Part shown: positions 24,656-33,499 of the stretch, one piece after another
Position numbering within the stretch: the first letter of the stretch is position 1
How the letters are laid out: every line of letters begins with the position of its first letter
Assembly: GCF_025359345.1 (NCBI RefSeq)
Contig: NZ_JANYGQ010000028.1
Coordinates: forward strand, 62,001 to 126,000
DNA: 64,000 nt
DNA from: Mucilaginibacter sp.
GTDB lineage: Bacteria; Bacteroidota; Bacteroidia; Sphingobacteriales; Sphingobacteriaceae
Direction of reading: 5' to 3'
Program-made: the position numbers and the translations under genes
Notes under the pieces: model-generated
Database searches by the model: none
Told to the model about the DNA's origin: nothing
The model's input: only the letters and a program-made list of their open reading frames with translations

Positions 24656-25261
24656 TTAATAGGCCATTTTACTTTTTATCAATTGCTTTACCCGTCCTTC
24701 CCATTCATGCTTTAAAACGCTTAGTACTATCGAATCGCGGCGACCACCTTCCTGCAATGGCATATTGTTGCGTAATATGCCTTCGGGTGTGCAGCCAATG
24801 CTTTTCATGGCGGCAATGCTGTGTTTGTTACGTGCATCGGCCCTGAATTCAACCCGCAAAGCATTTAAATCGTCAAAGGCAAATTGCAGCATCAGGTATT
24901 TGCAATGCTTATTTAACCCCGTACCCCTGTACTTTTGGCCGTACCATGTATACCCAAGTTGAACAGTTTGCCAGGCAGGCAGTATGTCATAAAAACGGGT
25001 ACTGCCAGCATAGCTTTGGGTTTGCTTGTCAAAAACAATAAAAGCATATTCTTTACCGGTGGCGCGGTTATCCAATGCATCTTTAATATAACGACGCATA
25101 CCATCCTCGCCACGGGCGCTTAAATAGGAATATTTCCAGGTATCAGGCTCATTTAATGCAAATGGCAACAGGTTGTCGTAGTCACTTTCCTGTAAGGGCC
25201 TTAGCAATACGCGTTCGTCTTCTAAAATATATTCGGCGTTTAAATCGTAATTTAAAGTCAT
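24656..25261 (-). CDS. GNAT N-acetyltransferase, RimJ/RimL-like
   Basis: 201 residues with the RimJ/RimL-type acetyltransferase layout: DERVLLRPLQESDYDNLLPF at the N-terminus, then YAGSTRFYDI, VQLGYTWYGQKYRGTGLNK with the acetyl-CoA loop, and LRVEFRADARNKHSIAAMKS IG-type motif D. It acetylates an amine or protein N-terminus; the substrate is not deducible. It lies 8 bp after the PLP decarboxylase stop on the same strand, so both are probably cotranscribed. Its 3' end is duplicated at 22139-22218. Confidence 0.87.
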   Translation of the reverse strand: MTLNYDLNAEYILEDERVLLRPLQESDYDNLLPFALNEPDTWKYSYLSARGEDGMRRYIKDALDNRATGKEYAFIVFDKQTQSYAGSTRFYDILPAWQTVQLGYTWYGQKYRGTGLNKHCKYLMLQFAFDDLNALRVEFRADARNKHSIAAMKSIGCTPEGILRNNMPLQEGGRRDSIVLSVLKHEWEGRVKQLIKSKMAY

Positions 25262-25269
25262 ATCAGGTG

Positions 25270-26775
25270 TTATTTACTTGTCAAAAAATCAAACTTAAAT
25301 AATTTAGCTTCGTGCTCATTTATCAGTTCATGGCCAATTTCAATAGTGGCGGCAACCATTTGGTCCAGGTGCATGCGGCGCGTTCTGTGATTGGTGATGG
25401 CAGCCCGAATGGCGTATTTGCCATTCAGCAAGGTGTTTGATGGTACAGCAATTCCCCGTTCCTGCATGCGCATCAGTAATTCTCTGTTCAATATATTTAA
25501 CTGGTCATTATCAAGGTTGCCAGGGTTGTACCTATAGCAAGCCACGTTCATGTTTACAGCGGCCAGCAATTCCAGTTCGGGGTGCTGTTTTACCTGTTCC
25601 CCAAGGTAAAAAGCCTGGTCGATGTTTTGGGCGATCATTGCGGCGTATTTATCCATGCCGTGTTCTTTCAGGCTCATCCAAACTTTCAGCGCTTTAAACC
25701 CACGCGACAGCTCCATACCGTAATTTGATAATGTCTCAGGTCCACCCGCAATGCCCCTGTCGTGTGCGGTTAAATAATTTACTGTGTTTGCAAAGGCTAC
25801 CCGATGCGCCACAGCGTCCTTAAACAGCACACAGCCAACTTCATATTGCATATACATCCATTTGTGCAAGTCGAACGCTACGCTATCGGCCTGTTCTATG
25901 GCTTTTAATTTTTCGCTGTAAGCCGGCACAAGTTTAGCCAGCGCACCAAAGGCGCCATCAATATGCAGCCAGATATTTTCGCGACGGGCTATTGTTAATA
26001 GTTTATCCAACGGATCAATAGCACCGGTATTGACTGTACCGGCATTGCCGATTATGCAAAATGGTACAAAACCGTTCGCTTTATCTTCATTAAGCTTAGC
26101 AATAAGTGAATCCACATCAATTTCGAAATTTTCGTTTACCGGTATTTTCCTTAATTGCTCGCTGCCGATGCCAATTACTTCGGCGGCTTTGTTTACGCAG
26201 TTGTGGGTTTCGCTGCTGCAATAAGCGGTTAGTTTACCTTCGGCTACATACAAGCCTTTGGTTTTGCTGTTTGCCACAACGGTGTTGCGCGCCACTATGA
26301 GCGCAGTAATATTAGCTATTGAGCCACCGCTTACCAGCATACCACTGCCTTCGGTGGGATAGTTCATCAATTGTTTACACCAGTTTATTACCTGTTTATC
26401 AACGTACATGGCACTTTGGTCGCCTATGGTAACATTGGCGTTCATAATGCCAGCGAGCAGGTCGGCAAATGCCCCCATAGGAGTACCGGTACCTTGTACC
26501 CATGCATAATACGAGGGATGAATGTTGCCGCCGTGGTAGGGCAGGATATTTTGTTTAAACTCGGCATATACATCAAAAATATTTGAGGGTTTATGTGGGA
26601 TGGGCTTTTGTAATTCGGCTTTTACCTCCTGAGGGATTGGTTGCCAGGCTGGTTTATCGCCAATGTTTTTTAAATATTCAACCATGTCATCAATCAGCTG
26701 ATGCCCGAGGGTTTTAAAATCGTCCCAATTTTCGGGGTCTAATCCAATTTCGGGCTTGTTATCTGCGTGGTTCAT
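25270..26775 (-). CDS. PLP-dependent group II amino acid decarboxylase
   Basis: 501 residues of the aromatic-L-amino-acid/glutamate decarboxylase family (fold type I). Landmarks: HIHPSYYAWVQGTGTPMGAFAD-type substrate loop split as NIHPSYYAWVQGTG, MLVSGGSIANITAL for phosphate binding, IGNAGTVNTGAIDPL, WLHIDGAFGAL with the Asp that pairs the pyridine N, and the Schiff-base Lys in DLHKWMYM. It forms an amine from an aromatic or related amino acid and is cytosolic. It is followed by a GNAT enzyme 8 bp downstream, which could acylate the amine product (inference). It is divergent from a MocR-type regulator across a 150-bp region with direct repeats. Confidence 0.9.
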   Translation of the reverse strand: MNHADNKPEIGLDPENWDDFKTLGHQLIDDMVEYLKNIGDKPAWQPIPQEVKAELQKPIPHKPSNIFDVYAEFKQNILPYHGGNIHPSYYAWVQGTGTPMGAFADLLAGIMNANVTIGDQSAMYVDKQVINWCKQLMNYPTEGSGMLVSGGSIANITALIVARNTVVANSKTKGLYVAEGKLTAYCSSETHNCVNKAAEVIGIGSEQLRKIPVNENFEIDVDSLIAKLNEDKANGFVPFCIIGNAGTVNTGAIDPLDKLLTIARRENIWLHIDGAFGALAKLVPAYSEKLKAIEQADSVAFDLHKWMYMQYEVGCVLFKDAVAHRVAFANTVNYLTAHDRGIAGGPETLSNYGMELSRGFKALKVWMSLKEHGMDKYAAMIAQNIDQAFYLGEQVKQHPELELLAAVNMNVACYRYNPGNLDNDQLNILNRELLMRMQERGIAVPSNTLLNGKYAIRAAITNHRTRRMHLDQMVAATIEIGHELINEHEAKLFKFDFLTSK

Positions 26776-26811
26776 ATAAAATATTTACGGTACAAATTTG
26801 AATCAATATTA

Positions 26812-26844
26812 TTTGATAAAACAGATGCAGATTTGTTATTTTTG
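26812..26844 (+). promoter_or_regulatory. Candidate promoter for the MocR-type gene
   Basis: TTTG at 26812-26815, a 21-bp spacer and a perfect -7 box TATTTTTG at 26837-26844. Transcription would start near 26850, 76 bp before the ATG. Confidence 0.5.
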
Positions 26845-26862
26845 TGCATAACAGATTTGGTA
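26828..26862. promoter_or_regulatory. Direct repeat, candidate MocR operator
   Basis: CAGATTTGTTA (26828-26838) and CAGATTTGGTA (26852-26862) repeat in the same orientation 24 bp apart, flanking and overlapping the predicted -7 box. MocR-type regulators such as GabR and PdxR are known to bind direct repeats near their own promoters. Confidence 0.45.
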
Positions 26863-26925
26863 AATAGATTTTGCTAAGTTCTTGTAATCAACCCAAATAA
26901 AAAATCTGATTGTTGCTATTATAAC

Positions 26926-28374
26926 ATGATTGATAATTTACGCACATCAGCCGCTCACGACGAGGATTTTTTGTACATGCAAATCGCCGACAGGCTAAGC
27001 AACCAAATAAAAGGCCGGGTTTTAAAAACCGGGGAGAAGCTGCCATCGGTACGGGCTTTGAGCCATGAGCAGGGAATAAGCCTTAGTACTGCTTATAAAG
27101 CCTATGTGCAGTTAGAGATTAAGGGGTTGATTGAAGCACGTCCAAAATCAGGTTACTATGTACGTTATACACCGGCACGTTCATTTGACGAGGTAAAGAA
27201 GGAAAACACAGTAACCGAGTCGAAAAAGTTGAGTGTGGATGATATGATTGCAATGGTACACCGCCATTTTTCGGCTGATGGTATAGTTAAATTATCGGTG
27301 GCGTCGCCTGCATTATCATTATTGCCGCAGGCCAAGCTCAGCAAATCAATGGTAGAAGCTATCCGCATTAGTGCCAACAGCTGTATCAGTTACGAGGGGG
27401 TGCAGGGTAACGAGAACTTAAAAAAACACATAGCCCGGCTAGCCTTTGGCTGGGGCGGCAACATATTACCGGAGGATGTTGTTACTACGCAAGGATGCAT
27501 GGAGGCCCTCGTGTTTTGCCTGCGGGCAGTTACCAAACCAGGTGATGTAGTTGCTATTGAAAGCCCCACTTATTTTGGCATATTCAGCACCATACAAACC
27601 CTGGGATTGAAAATAGTTGAAATACCCACACATCCGGTAGAAGGCTTAGACCTTGATTTTTTGGCAAATGCTATTGATGAGCAGCAAGTTAAAGCCTGCC
27701 TGTTTGTGCCTACATTCAGTAATCCACTGGGCTATTGCATGACGAACGAAAGGAAAAAGAATTTGGTAGAATTGTTGGCCCAAAGGCAAATCCCGCTGAT
27801 AGAGGATGATATTTATGGCGAAATGTATTTTGGAAAAACCAGGCCGCGTACTTGTAAAAGCTATGATAAAGGGGGGCTGGTAATGCTGTGCTCATCAGTA
27901 TCAAAAACGCTGGCGCCAGGTTACAGGGTAGGCTGGTGTATGCCGGGCAGGTTTAAAAAACAGGTCATTAATTTAAAATTGATGCATTCTCTTTCGTCGG
28001 CATCGCCAACACATGCTGCAATCGGCCATTTTTTTGAAACCGGCCGCTATGACCTTCATATGCGCAACCTGCGCAAAGCATTGTACACCCAATGTTTGCG
28101 GTATACGCAGGCGGTCACTGAATTTTTTCCAGCAGATGTTAAGGTAAGCAGGCCAAATGGAGGTTACGTACTATGGATTGAGTTGGACAAAAAAATAGAT
28201 GCGTTTGAACTTTACACGCAGGCGATAGCCTACAATATCAGCATATCGCCCGGACAAATTTTTAGTACTGACAGCCGTTTTACCAACTTTATCCGTATAA
28301 GCTTTGGCGCCCCCTATAGCCCGGAAATTGAAAAATCATTAAAAACATTGGGGCAGTTAATGAGTAAATTTTAA
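26926..28374 (+). CDS. MocR/PdxR-type regulator: GntR winged helix fused to aminotransferase domain
   Basis: 482 residues. Residues about 15-85 are a GntR winged helix (LKTGEKLPSVRALSHEQG, then STAYKAYVQLEIKGLIEARP). After a linker, residues about 130-480 form a fold-type-I aminotransferase domain: YEGVQGNENLKKHIA, VVTTQGCMEAL, FVPTFSNPLGY, IEDDIYGEMYF and the PLP-Lys in SSVSKTLAPGYRVGW. This is the MocR architecture, in which PLP or an aldimine acts as effector. It is divergent from a PLP decarboxylase and has candidate direct-repeat operators upstream, so it may control that gene, itself, or both. It could also have aminotransferase activity. Confidence 0.88.
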   Translation: MIDNLRTSAAHDEDFLYMQIADRLSNQIKGRVLKTGEKLPSVRALSHEQGISLSTAYKAYVQLEIKGLIEARPKSGYYVRYTPARSFDEVKKENTVTESKKLSVDDMIAMVHRHFSADGIVKLSVASPALSLLPQAKLSKSMVEAIRISANSCISYEGVQGNENLKKHIARLAFGWGGNILPEDVVTTQGCMEALVFCLRAVTKPGDVVAIESPTYFGIFSTIQTLGLKIVEIPTHPVEGLDLDFLANAIDEQQVKACLFVPTFSNPLGYCMTNERKKNLVELLAQRQIPLIEDDIYGEMYFGKTRPRTCKSYDKGGLVMLCSSVSKTLAPGYRVGWCMPGRFKKQVINLKLMHSLSSASPTHAAIGHFFETGRYDLHMRNLRKALYTQCLRYTQAVTEFFPADVKVSRPNGGYVLWIELDKKIDAFELYTQAIAYNISISPGQIFSTDSRFTNFIRISFGAPYSPEIEKSLKTLGQLMSKF

Positions 28375-28387
28375 GATACATTCTAAC

Positions 28388-28395
28388 TATCTTTG
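28388..28395 (+). promoter_or_regulatory. Candidate -7 box for the DinB-like gene
   Basis: A perfect TATCTTTG lies 22 bp ahead of the ATG at 28418. No good -33 TTTG at the expected distance. Confidence 0.4.
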
Positions 28396-28417
28396 GTAAA
28401 CTTTGTTATAAAGTTAT

Positions 28418-28882
28418 ATGATTCAGTCGTCACTTACACACCGTTTAAAAGACCAGCACCGGGCTATAACCCCCATTATTATAAAGCTTAACGACAGGCA
28501 GATACAACACCATGTTATAAAAGGCAAATGGAGCATACACGAGCAAATTGCCCATTTGGCCAAATATCAGCCGGTTTTTATTGACCGTATCCGCAAGATA
28601 CTACTGATGGATAACCCGGAATTTGAAAGGTACAGCGCCGAGGATGACGATGGATTTGAAATATATTGCGCGTTTACCACCTACGAGCTCCTTAAAAAGA
28701 TAAATACCGACAGGGAAATAATTTATAACCTGGTAACCAAGCTATCGCCTGATAAATTGGATCGTACCGGCGTCCACCCAAAATTCGGTAAGTTGAACAT
28801 AATTGAATGGTCAGAATTCTTCGTGCTGCATGAGGCGCATCACTTGTTTGCGATTTTTCAGATGACGCATACTATGAATTAG
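28418..28882 (+). CDS. DinB-family protein, cytosolic
   Basis: 154 residues without a signal peptide. Helices typical of the DinB_2 four-helix bundle: KGKWSIHEQIAHLAKYQPVF with the first candidate metal His, then LSPDKLDRTGVHPKFGKLNI and the C-terminal FVLHEAHHLFAIFQMTH with the His pair. Such proteins are metal-dependent thiol transferases or of unknown function. It may be transcribed from its own -7 element or read through from the MocR gene. No partner suggests a substrate. Confidence 0.83.
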   Translation: MIQSSLTHRLKDQHRAITPIIIKLNDRQIQHHVIKGKWSIHEQIAHLAKYQPVFIDRIRKILLMDNPEFERYSAEDDDGFEIYCAFTTYELLKKINTDREIIYNLVTKLSPDKLDRTGVHPKFGKLNIIEWSEFFVLHEAHHLFAIFQMTHTMN

Positions 28883-28999
28883 TCGCCGTCAATTTTTTTT
28901 CTTTCAACAAAATTATTTCTTTCGGCAATCGTCTGCATGTTAAATAACAATTCATTGTTATTTTTACCCACCCTTATTGTGTAAAAAAATAAAGAGCTT

Positions 29000-30751
29000 A
29001 TGCCAGACGATAAACCAAAACCACCCGGTATTTTTAGCCTGCTGAAACCATATTCGGGTTTGGTATTTATGCTGATACTGTTTGCTATATTTAGCAACAG
29101 TGCTAACCTTTGGCTGCCAAAAATCATTTCGCACGGCATTGACGATTATATCCACAGTATGATGCAGCGTGTGCATTTTGATACATCGCCGGTTATTATC
29201 AAGTTTTCGCTGGCAGTTGTGTTCATTTTTATCTGCTCATTCTTTCAAAGCGTTATTCAAACTTATACATCTGAAAAAGTGGCGCGCGACCTGCGCTCAC
29301 GGTTATCAGACAAAATATCGCGCCAGAGCTATGCCTTTGTTGAGTCGGCTAATCCTTCAAAATTGCTTACAAATCTTACTGCTGATGTTGACTCAATCAA
29401 GCTTTTTGTTTCGCAGGCGCTAGTGTCTATCGTTTCATCGGTATTTATAATTGTTGGCGCCAGTATTTTGCTGCTAACTATTAACTGGAAACTTGCACTT
29501 TGCGTTATTGCCATTATCCCGATTATAGGCGGCACATTTTTCTACGTGCTAAAAAGAGTGCGGGCATTGTTTATGAAAGCCCGCGAGGTTATCGACTGGC
29601 TAAACAAGGTGATAAACGAAAGTATTTTAGGAGCGGCGCTGATACGTGTTATCAATTCGCAGCAACTGGAGTTTGATAAGTTTTTGCAGGCCAATACAAA
29701 AGCCAAAGATTTCGGCATGTCCATTTTGCGCCTGTTTGCAGGGCTAATACCGGTTATTACTTTCTCAGCTAATATTGCCATGCTGAGCATTTTGGCATTA
29801 GGCGGGCATTTTATTATTAACGGCACCATGAGCCTTGGTGATTTCGGCGCGTTTAACAGCTACCTGGCTCAGCTGATATTCCCGATTTTGGTGATCGGTT
29901 TTATGAGCAACATTATAGCCGCGGCCACTGCATCTTTCCAGCGGATAAATGCGGTTTTAAATGCATCCGACAATATTGAAACCGGCATGGTAACCGAAAC
30001 TCTAAAAGGTGATATCCTGCTTAATGATGTGTCGCTGGTGTATGGTCAAAAACCGGCGCTTAAAGATATATCGATAAATATTAAGGCGGGTGCTAAAATT
30101 GCCATAATAGGGCCTCCGGCTGCTGGCAAAACCCAGTTACTTTACCTGCTCACCGGGTTGATAAAGCCAAACGGCGGTAGTATTTTGTTTGATGGCAGAA
30201 CGATTGATGAATACAATAGCGAATCGTTCCACAGCCAGGTGGGTTTTGTTTTCCAGGACAGTATCATCTTTAATATGAGTATTCGCGAAAATATTGCCTT
30301 TAGCGATACGGTTACTGACGAATCGTTGCAAAAAGCTATTGAAACTGCCGAACTGAAAGAGTTTATAGATAGCTTACCTGATAAGCTGAGCACCATAGTT
30401 TCGGAGCGCGGCTCCAGTCTTTCGGGCGGACAGAAGCAGCGGATTATGCTGGCTAGGGCGTTGGCGATAAATCCCAGGGTTTTATTGCTGGATGATTTTA
30501 CCGCACGAGTCGACGGAAATACTGAAAAGAAGATATTGGCCAATGTGCAGAAGAATTACCCAGGCCTAACCTTGCTTTCGGTTACCCAAAAAATAGCCTC
30601 GGTTGAACACTACGACCAGATAATTTTATTAATGGAGGGCGAAATTATTGCAAGCGGTAAACATGACCACCTGATGAAGACCAGCCCCGAATACGTACAG
30701 ATATATAACTCGCAACAAAGCACCAGCAATTATGAACTACAACCTAAATGA
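29000..30751 (+). CDS. Heterodimeric ABC exporter, subunit with degenerate catalytic site
   Basis: 583 residues: six membrane helices in residues about 15-310, then a nucleotide-binding domain. Walker A is GPPAAGKTQ, the signature is SLSGGQKQRIMLARAL, and Walker B reads LLLDDFTARVD, with Asp in place of the catalytic Glu. The H-loop reads VTQKIAS, with Gln instead of His. Asp at this position plus loss of the H-loop His marks the non-catalytic half-site of asymmetric exporters such as TM287/288 and BmrCD. The gene overlaps its partner by 20 bp. The pair probably exports a lipid, drug or peptide; the substrate is unknown. Confidence 0.88.
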   Translation: MPDDKPKPPGIFSLLKPYSGLVFMLILFAIFSNSANLWLPKIISHGIDDYIHSMMQRVHFDTSPVIIKFSLAVVFIFICSFFQSVIQTYTSEKVARDLRSRLSDKISRQSYAFVESANPSKLLTNLTADVDSIKLFVSQALVSIVSSVFIIVGASILLLTINWKLALCVIAIIPIIGGTFFYVLKRVRALFMKAREVIDWLNKVINESILGAALIRVINSQQLEFDKFLQANTKAKDFGMSILRLFAGLIPVITFSANIAMLSILALGGHFIINGTMSLGDFGAFNSYLAQLIFPILVIGFMSNIIAAATASFQRINAVLNASDNIETGMVTETLKGDILLNDVSLVYGQKPALKDISINIKAGAKIAIIGPPAAGKTQLLYLLTGLIKPNGGSILFDGRTIDEYNSESFHSQVGFVFQDSIIFNMSIRENIAFSDTVTDESLQKAIETAELKEFIDSLPDKLSTIVSERGSSLSGGQKQRIMLARALAINPRVLLLDDFTARVDGNTEKKILANVQKNYPGLTLLSVTQKIASVEHYDQIILLMEGEIIASGKHDHLMKTSPEYVQIYNSQQSTSNYELQPK

Positions 30752-32501
30752 CCTGCAGGCCAAGGCGCCCAAGTCATCAACCTGGTCGTCGCTTGGGAAA
30801 TTGCTGCAGTTGATATCGCACGAAAAGAAAAACCTGTGGCTGGCGTTGATGACCATTTTGGTAACATCAAGCATTAACCTGGTTGGTCCGCTGATTATTG
30901 GCAGAACCATTGACGATTATATTTTTGTGCCCCAGAAAAACTATCATGGCGTATTGGTAAACTGCGCGATATTGTTTTGCCTGTACCTGGTATCGTTGGT
31001 TTCGAGCTATGTACAAACTATGTTGATGGGCGGGGTAGGGCAGCGCATGTTGTTCACGTTGCGTAATTCCATCTTTAATAAATTGCAATTGCTGCCGGTT
31101 GGTTTTTTCAATCAAAACAAAGCCGGCGATTTGATATCGCGTGTAAACAATGACACCGATAAGCTTAACCAGTTTTTTTCGCAGCAGTTGATGCAGTTTA
31201 TCGGCAGCATCGCCACTATGACGGGCGCGGGTATATTTTTGCTGTCGATAAATATCAAACTTGGTTCGGCTACGCTGATACCGGCAGTGGTGATTTTACT
31301 GTTCACAAGCATCACATCGGCATGGGTAAAAAGCAAAAATGCCAGGAACCTCAAAAGCGTTGGTGGAATGAGCGCTGAAATACAGGAAAGCCTGAATAAT
31401 TTTCGGGTTATTATTGCCTTTAATCGCCGCGATTATTTCCGCAAAAAGTTTGATGAAGCAAACCAGGAGAATTATAAAACAGCAATTGGCGCTGGCATAG
31501 CTAACAACTCGTATGTGCCGGTTTATGCATTGTTATCGAGCTTTGCGCAGATAATTGTGTTTGCCTATGGTATTTATTTGTTTTCGCGCGGGGAAATTGG
31601 CATCGGTCTGGTGGCTGTTAGTTTTGCATCATATGCCAATAATTTTTATAACCCATTACGTCAGTTGGCGGCATTGTGGACAGGTTTCCAAACGGCTATG
31701 GCCGGGTGGGACAGGATTGCGCAAATATTATCGCTGGAAACCGACCTGGTAAAAGTTGAAAAAACCATACCCGAAACAGAAGCACCTTTACTCGAATTCA
31801 GGGACGTGCATTTTGGATATGATGAAGACAAAGAAATACTGCACAACATCAGCTTTAAACTGGAGCAAGGAAAAACATACGCATTGGTTGGCCCAACAGG
31901 TGGAGGTAAAACAACAACGGCATCTCTTATTGCCCGCCTTTACGACCCGAATAAAGGAATGGTACTGCTTGAAGGTGCCGATATCCGCTCATTTGACCCA
32001 ACTGAGCGCACTAAAAAAATTGGCTTTATTTTGCAGGAGCCGTTCCTGTTTACCGGCACTGTTCGCGAGAATATTTTATACGGTAACGAACTGTATGTAA
32101 ACCATACAAACGAGCAATTGGAAGAGGTAATAAAAGAAGCTAACCTGGGAACCCTGCTGGCCATTTTTGAAAGCGGCCTGGATACTAAAGTACTATCGGG
32201 CGGCGACAGCATCAGCCTGGGCCAAAAACAACTGATAGCGTTTATGCGGGCCGTATTGCGTAACCCCGACTTGCTGATTTTGGATGAGGCTACCGCCAAC
32301 ATAGATACCATTACCGAAAAATTGCTAAGTGACATTTTAAATAACCTGCCCGCAACAACTACAAGGGTAATAATAGCCCACCGGCTAAACACTATCGAGA
32401 ATGCTGATGAAATATTCTTTGTAAACTCAGGCGAAGTAATCCGCGCCGGGTCGTTTGACCATGCGATGGATATGCTGTTGCAGGGGAAAAGGACGAGTTA
32501 A
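30732..32501 (+). CDS. Heterodimeric ABC exporter, catalytic subunit
   Basis: 589 residues, six helices in about 35-320 and a C-terminal ATPase. Walker A GPTGGGKTTT, Q-loop FILQEPFLFTGTVRENI, signature VLSGGDSISLGQKQLIA, Walker B LLILDEATANID with the catalytic Glu, and H-loop IIAHRLNTIE. All catalytic residues are intact, in contrast to the partner encoded just upstream with a 20-bp overlap. The signature carries a short insert (DSISL) between SGG and GQKQ, which I also recall from related exporters. Together they form one exporter with one working ATP site. Confidence 0.9.
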   Translation: MNYNLNDLQAKAPKSSTWSSLGKLLQLISHEKKNLWLALMTILVTSSINLVGPLIIGRTIDDYIFVPQKNYHGVLVNCAILFCLYLVSLVSSYVQTMLMGGVGQRMLFTLRNSIFNKLQLLPVGFFNQNKAGDLISRVNNDTDKLNQFFSQQLMQFIGSIATMTGAGIFLLSINIKLGSATLIPAVVILLFTSITSAWVKSKNARNLKSVGGMSAEIQESLNNFRVIIAFNRRDYFRKKFDEANQENYKTAIGAGIANNSYVPVYALLSSFAQIIVFAYGIYLFSRGEIGIGLVAVSFASYANNFYNPLRQLAALWTGFQTAMAGWDRIAQILSLETDLVKVEKTIPETEAPLLEFRDVHFGYDEDKEILHNISFKLEQGKTYALVGPTGGGKTTTASLIARLYDPNKGMVLLEGADIRSFDPTERTKKIGFILQEPFLFTGTVRENILYGNELYVNHTNEQLEEVIKEANLGTLLAIFESGLDTKVLSGGDSISLGQKQLIAFMRAVLRNPDLLILDEATANIDTITEKLLSDILNNLPATTTRVIIAHRLNTIENADEIFFVNSGEVIRAGSFDHAMDMLLQGKRTS

Positions 32502-32502
32502 G

Positions 32503-32625
32503 TTTGAGTCGGGAAAGTCAGTAAAGTCGGGAAAGTCAATAAAGACGCAAGAAAGTTGATCTAATAACTTTCCCGACTTTCGGTCTTTCGGACTTTACTT
32601 AATTTCGGGACTTTCGGACTAAAAA
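32503..32625. repeat. Word-repeat palindrome, GGGAAAGTC family
   Basis: GTCGGGAAAGTCAGTAAAGT and GTCGGGAAAGTCAATAAAG are followed by CTTTCCCGACTTTCGGTC and TTTCGGGACTTTCGGACT. The arms are imperfect reverse complements. Confidence 0.7.
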
Positions 32626-32663
32626 AAAAATCCCTACACTTGTAAATAAACTATAAACCGATT

Positions 32664-33368
32664 ATGCAGAGATATACTGGTCAAAAACGAATTTTAGTTG
32701 CTACAGATTGTATAATATTCGGATTTGACGGATGGAACTTAAAGCTGTTACTGGTACAGCGCAATATTGAACCTGAGAAAGATAAATGGAGTTTAATGGG
32801 CGGCTTTATCCAGCCCTCCGAATCGCCGGAAGATGCGGCAAACCGCGTTTTGGAATTGCGCACAGGATTGAAAGATGTTTATATGGAGCAATTCCAGGTG
32901 TTTGGCAAACCAGACCGCGACCCTGTTGAACGTACTTTGTCAATTGCCTATTTCGCCCTTATCGATATACATCAATACGAAAAAGAGATAAACGATGAAT
33001 ACCACGCTGAGTGGTTTTTATTGGACGAAATGCCTGAACTGATATTTGACCACGCTGAAATGGTTAAGCTAGCCCAAAAGCAATTGCGTTATAAGGCTGC
33101 GCTCCATCCCATATTATTTCAATTATTGCCCGAGAAATTCACTATACCTCAATTACAGGCCCTTTACGAAGGTGTTTATAATACCACTTTCGATGACCGT
33201 AACTTTAGCCGAAAACTATTGTCGACCGGCCTTTTGGTTAAGCTGAACGAGAAAGATAAATTTTCCTCAAAAAAAGGCGCATTTTATTACAAGCTCGACC
33301 AATCACATTATGCAGAAAACTTCGAACGGTTTTTGAATTTGGTGCCCAATCCCGACAAGTTTTTTTAA
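32664..33368 (+). CDS. Nudix-fold transcriptional regulator (NrtR-like) with degenerate Nudix box
   Basis: 234 residues: a Nudix domain (about 8-145) and a C-terminal winged helix (about 155-225: PQLQALYEGVYNTTFDDRNF). The Nudix box spans G47-L69. Its first Glu (E53) and Arg61 are kept, but the RE-U-xEE core reads RVLELR: V62, L65 and R66 replace the metal-binding glutamates. Hydrolase activity is therefore unlikely. NrtR and the Bacteroides arabinose regulator AraR have the same layout and use the Nudix pocket to sense ADP-ribose or sugar. The ligand here is unknown. Flanking genes (exporter, giant adhesin) do not reveal the regulon. Confidence 0.85.
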   Translation: MQRYTGQKRILVATDCIIFGFDGWNLKLLLVQRNIEPEKDKWSLMGGFIQPSESPEDAANRVLELRTGLKDVYMEQFQVFGKPDRDPVERTLSIAYFALIDIHQYEKEINDEYHAEWFLLDEMPELIFDHAEMVKLAQKQLRYKAALHPILFQLLPEKFTIPQLQALYEGVYNTTFDDRNFSRKLLSTGLLVKLNEKDKFSSKKGAFYYKLDQSHYAENFERFLNLVPNPDKFF

Positions 33369-33499
33369 GGCTCACGCTGAAGGTGCTGAAAATCAAACGC
33401 TAATTGTTAAAAAAGATATCAATTTAAGCGTTTATTTGAAGGAAAAATACAATCTTTATGTCCCCTTAAGGATTTACCTGAATGTATTTATCCTAAGCC

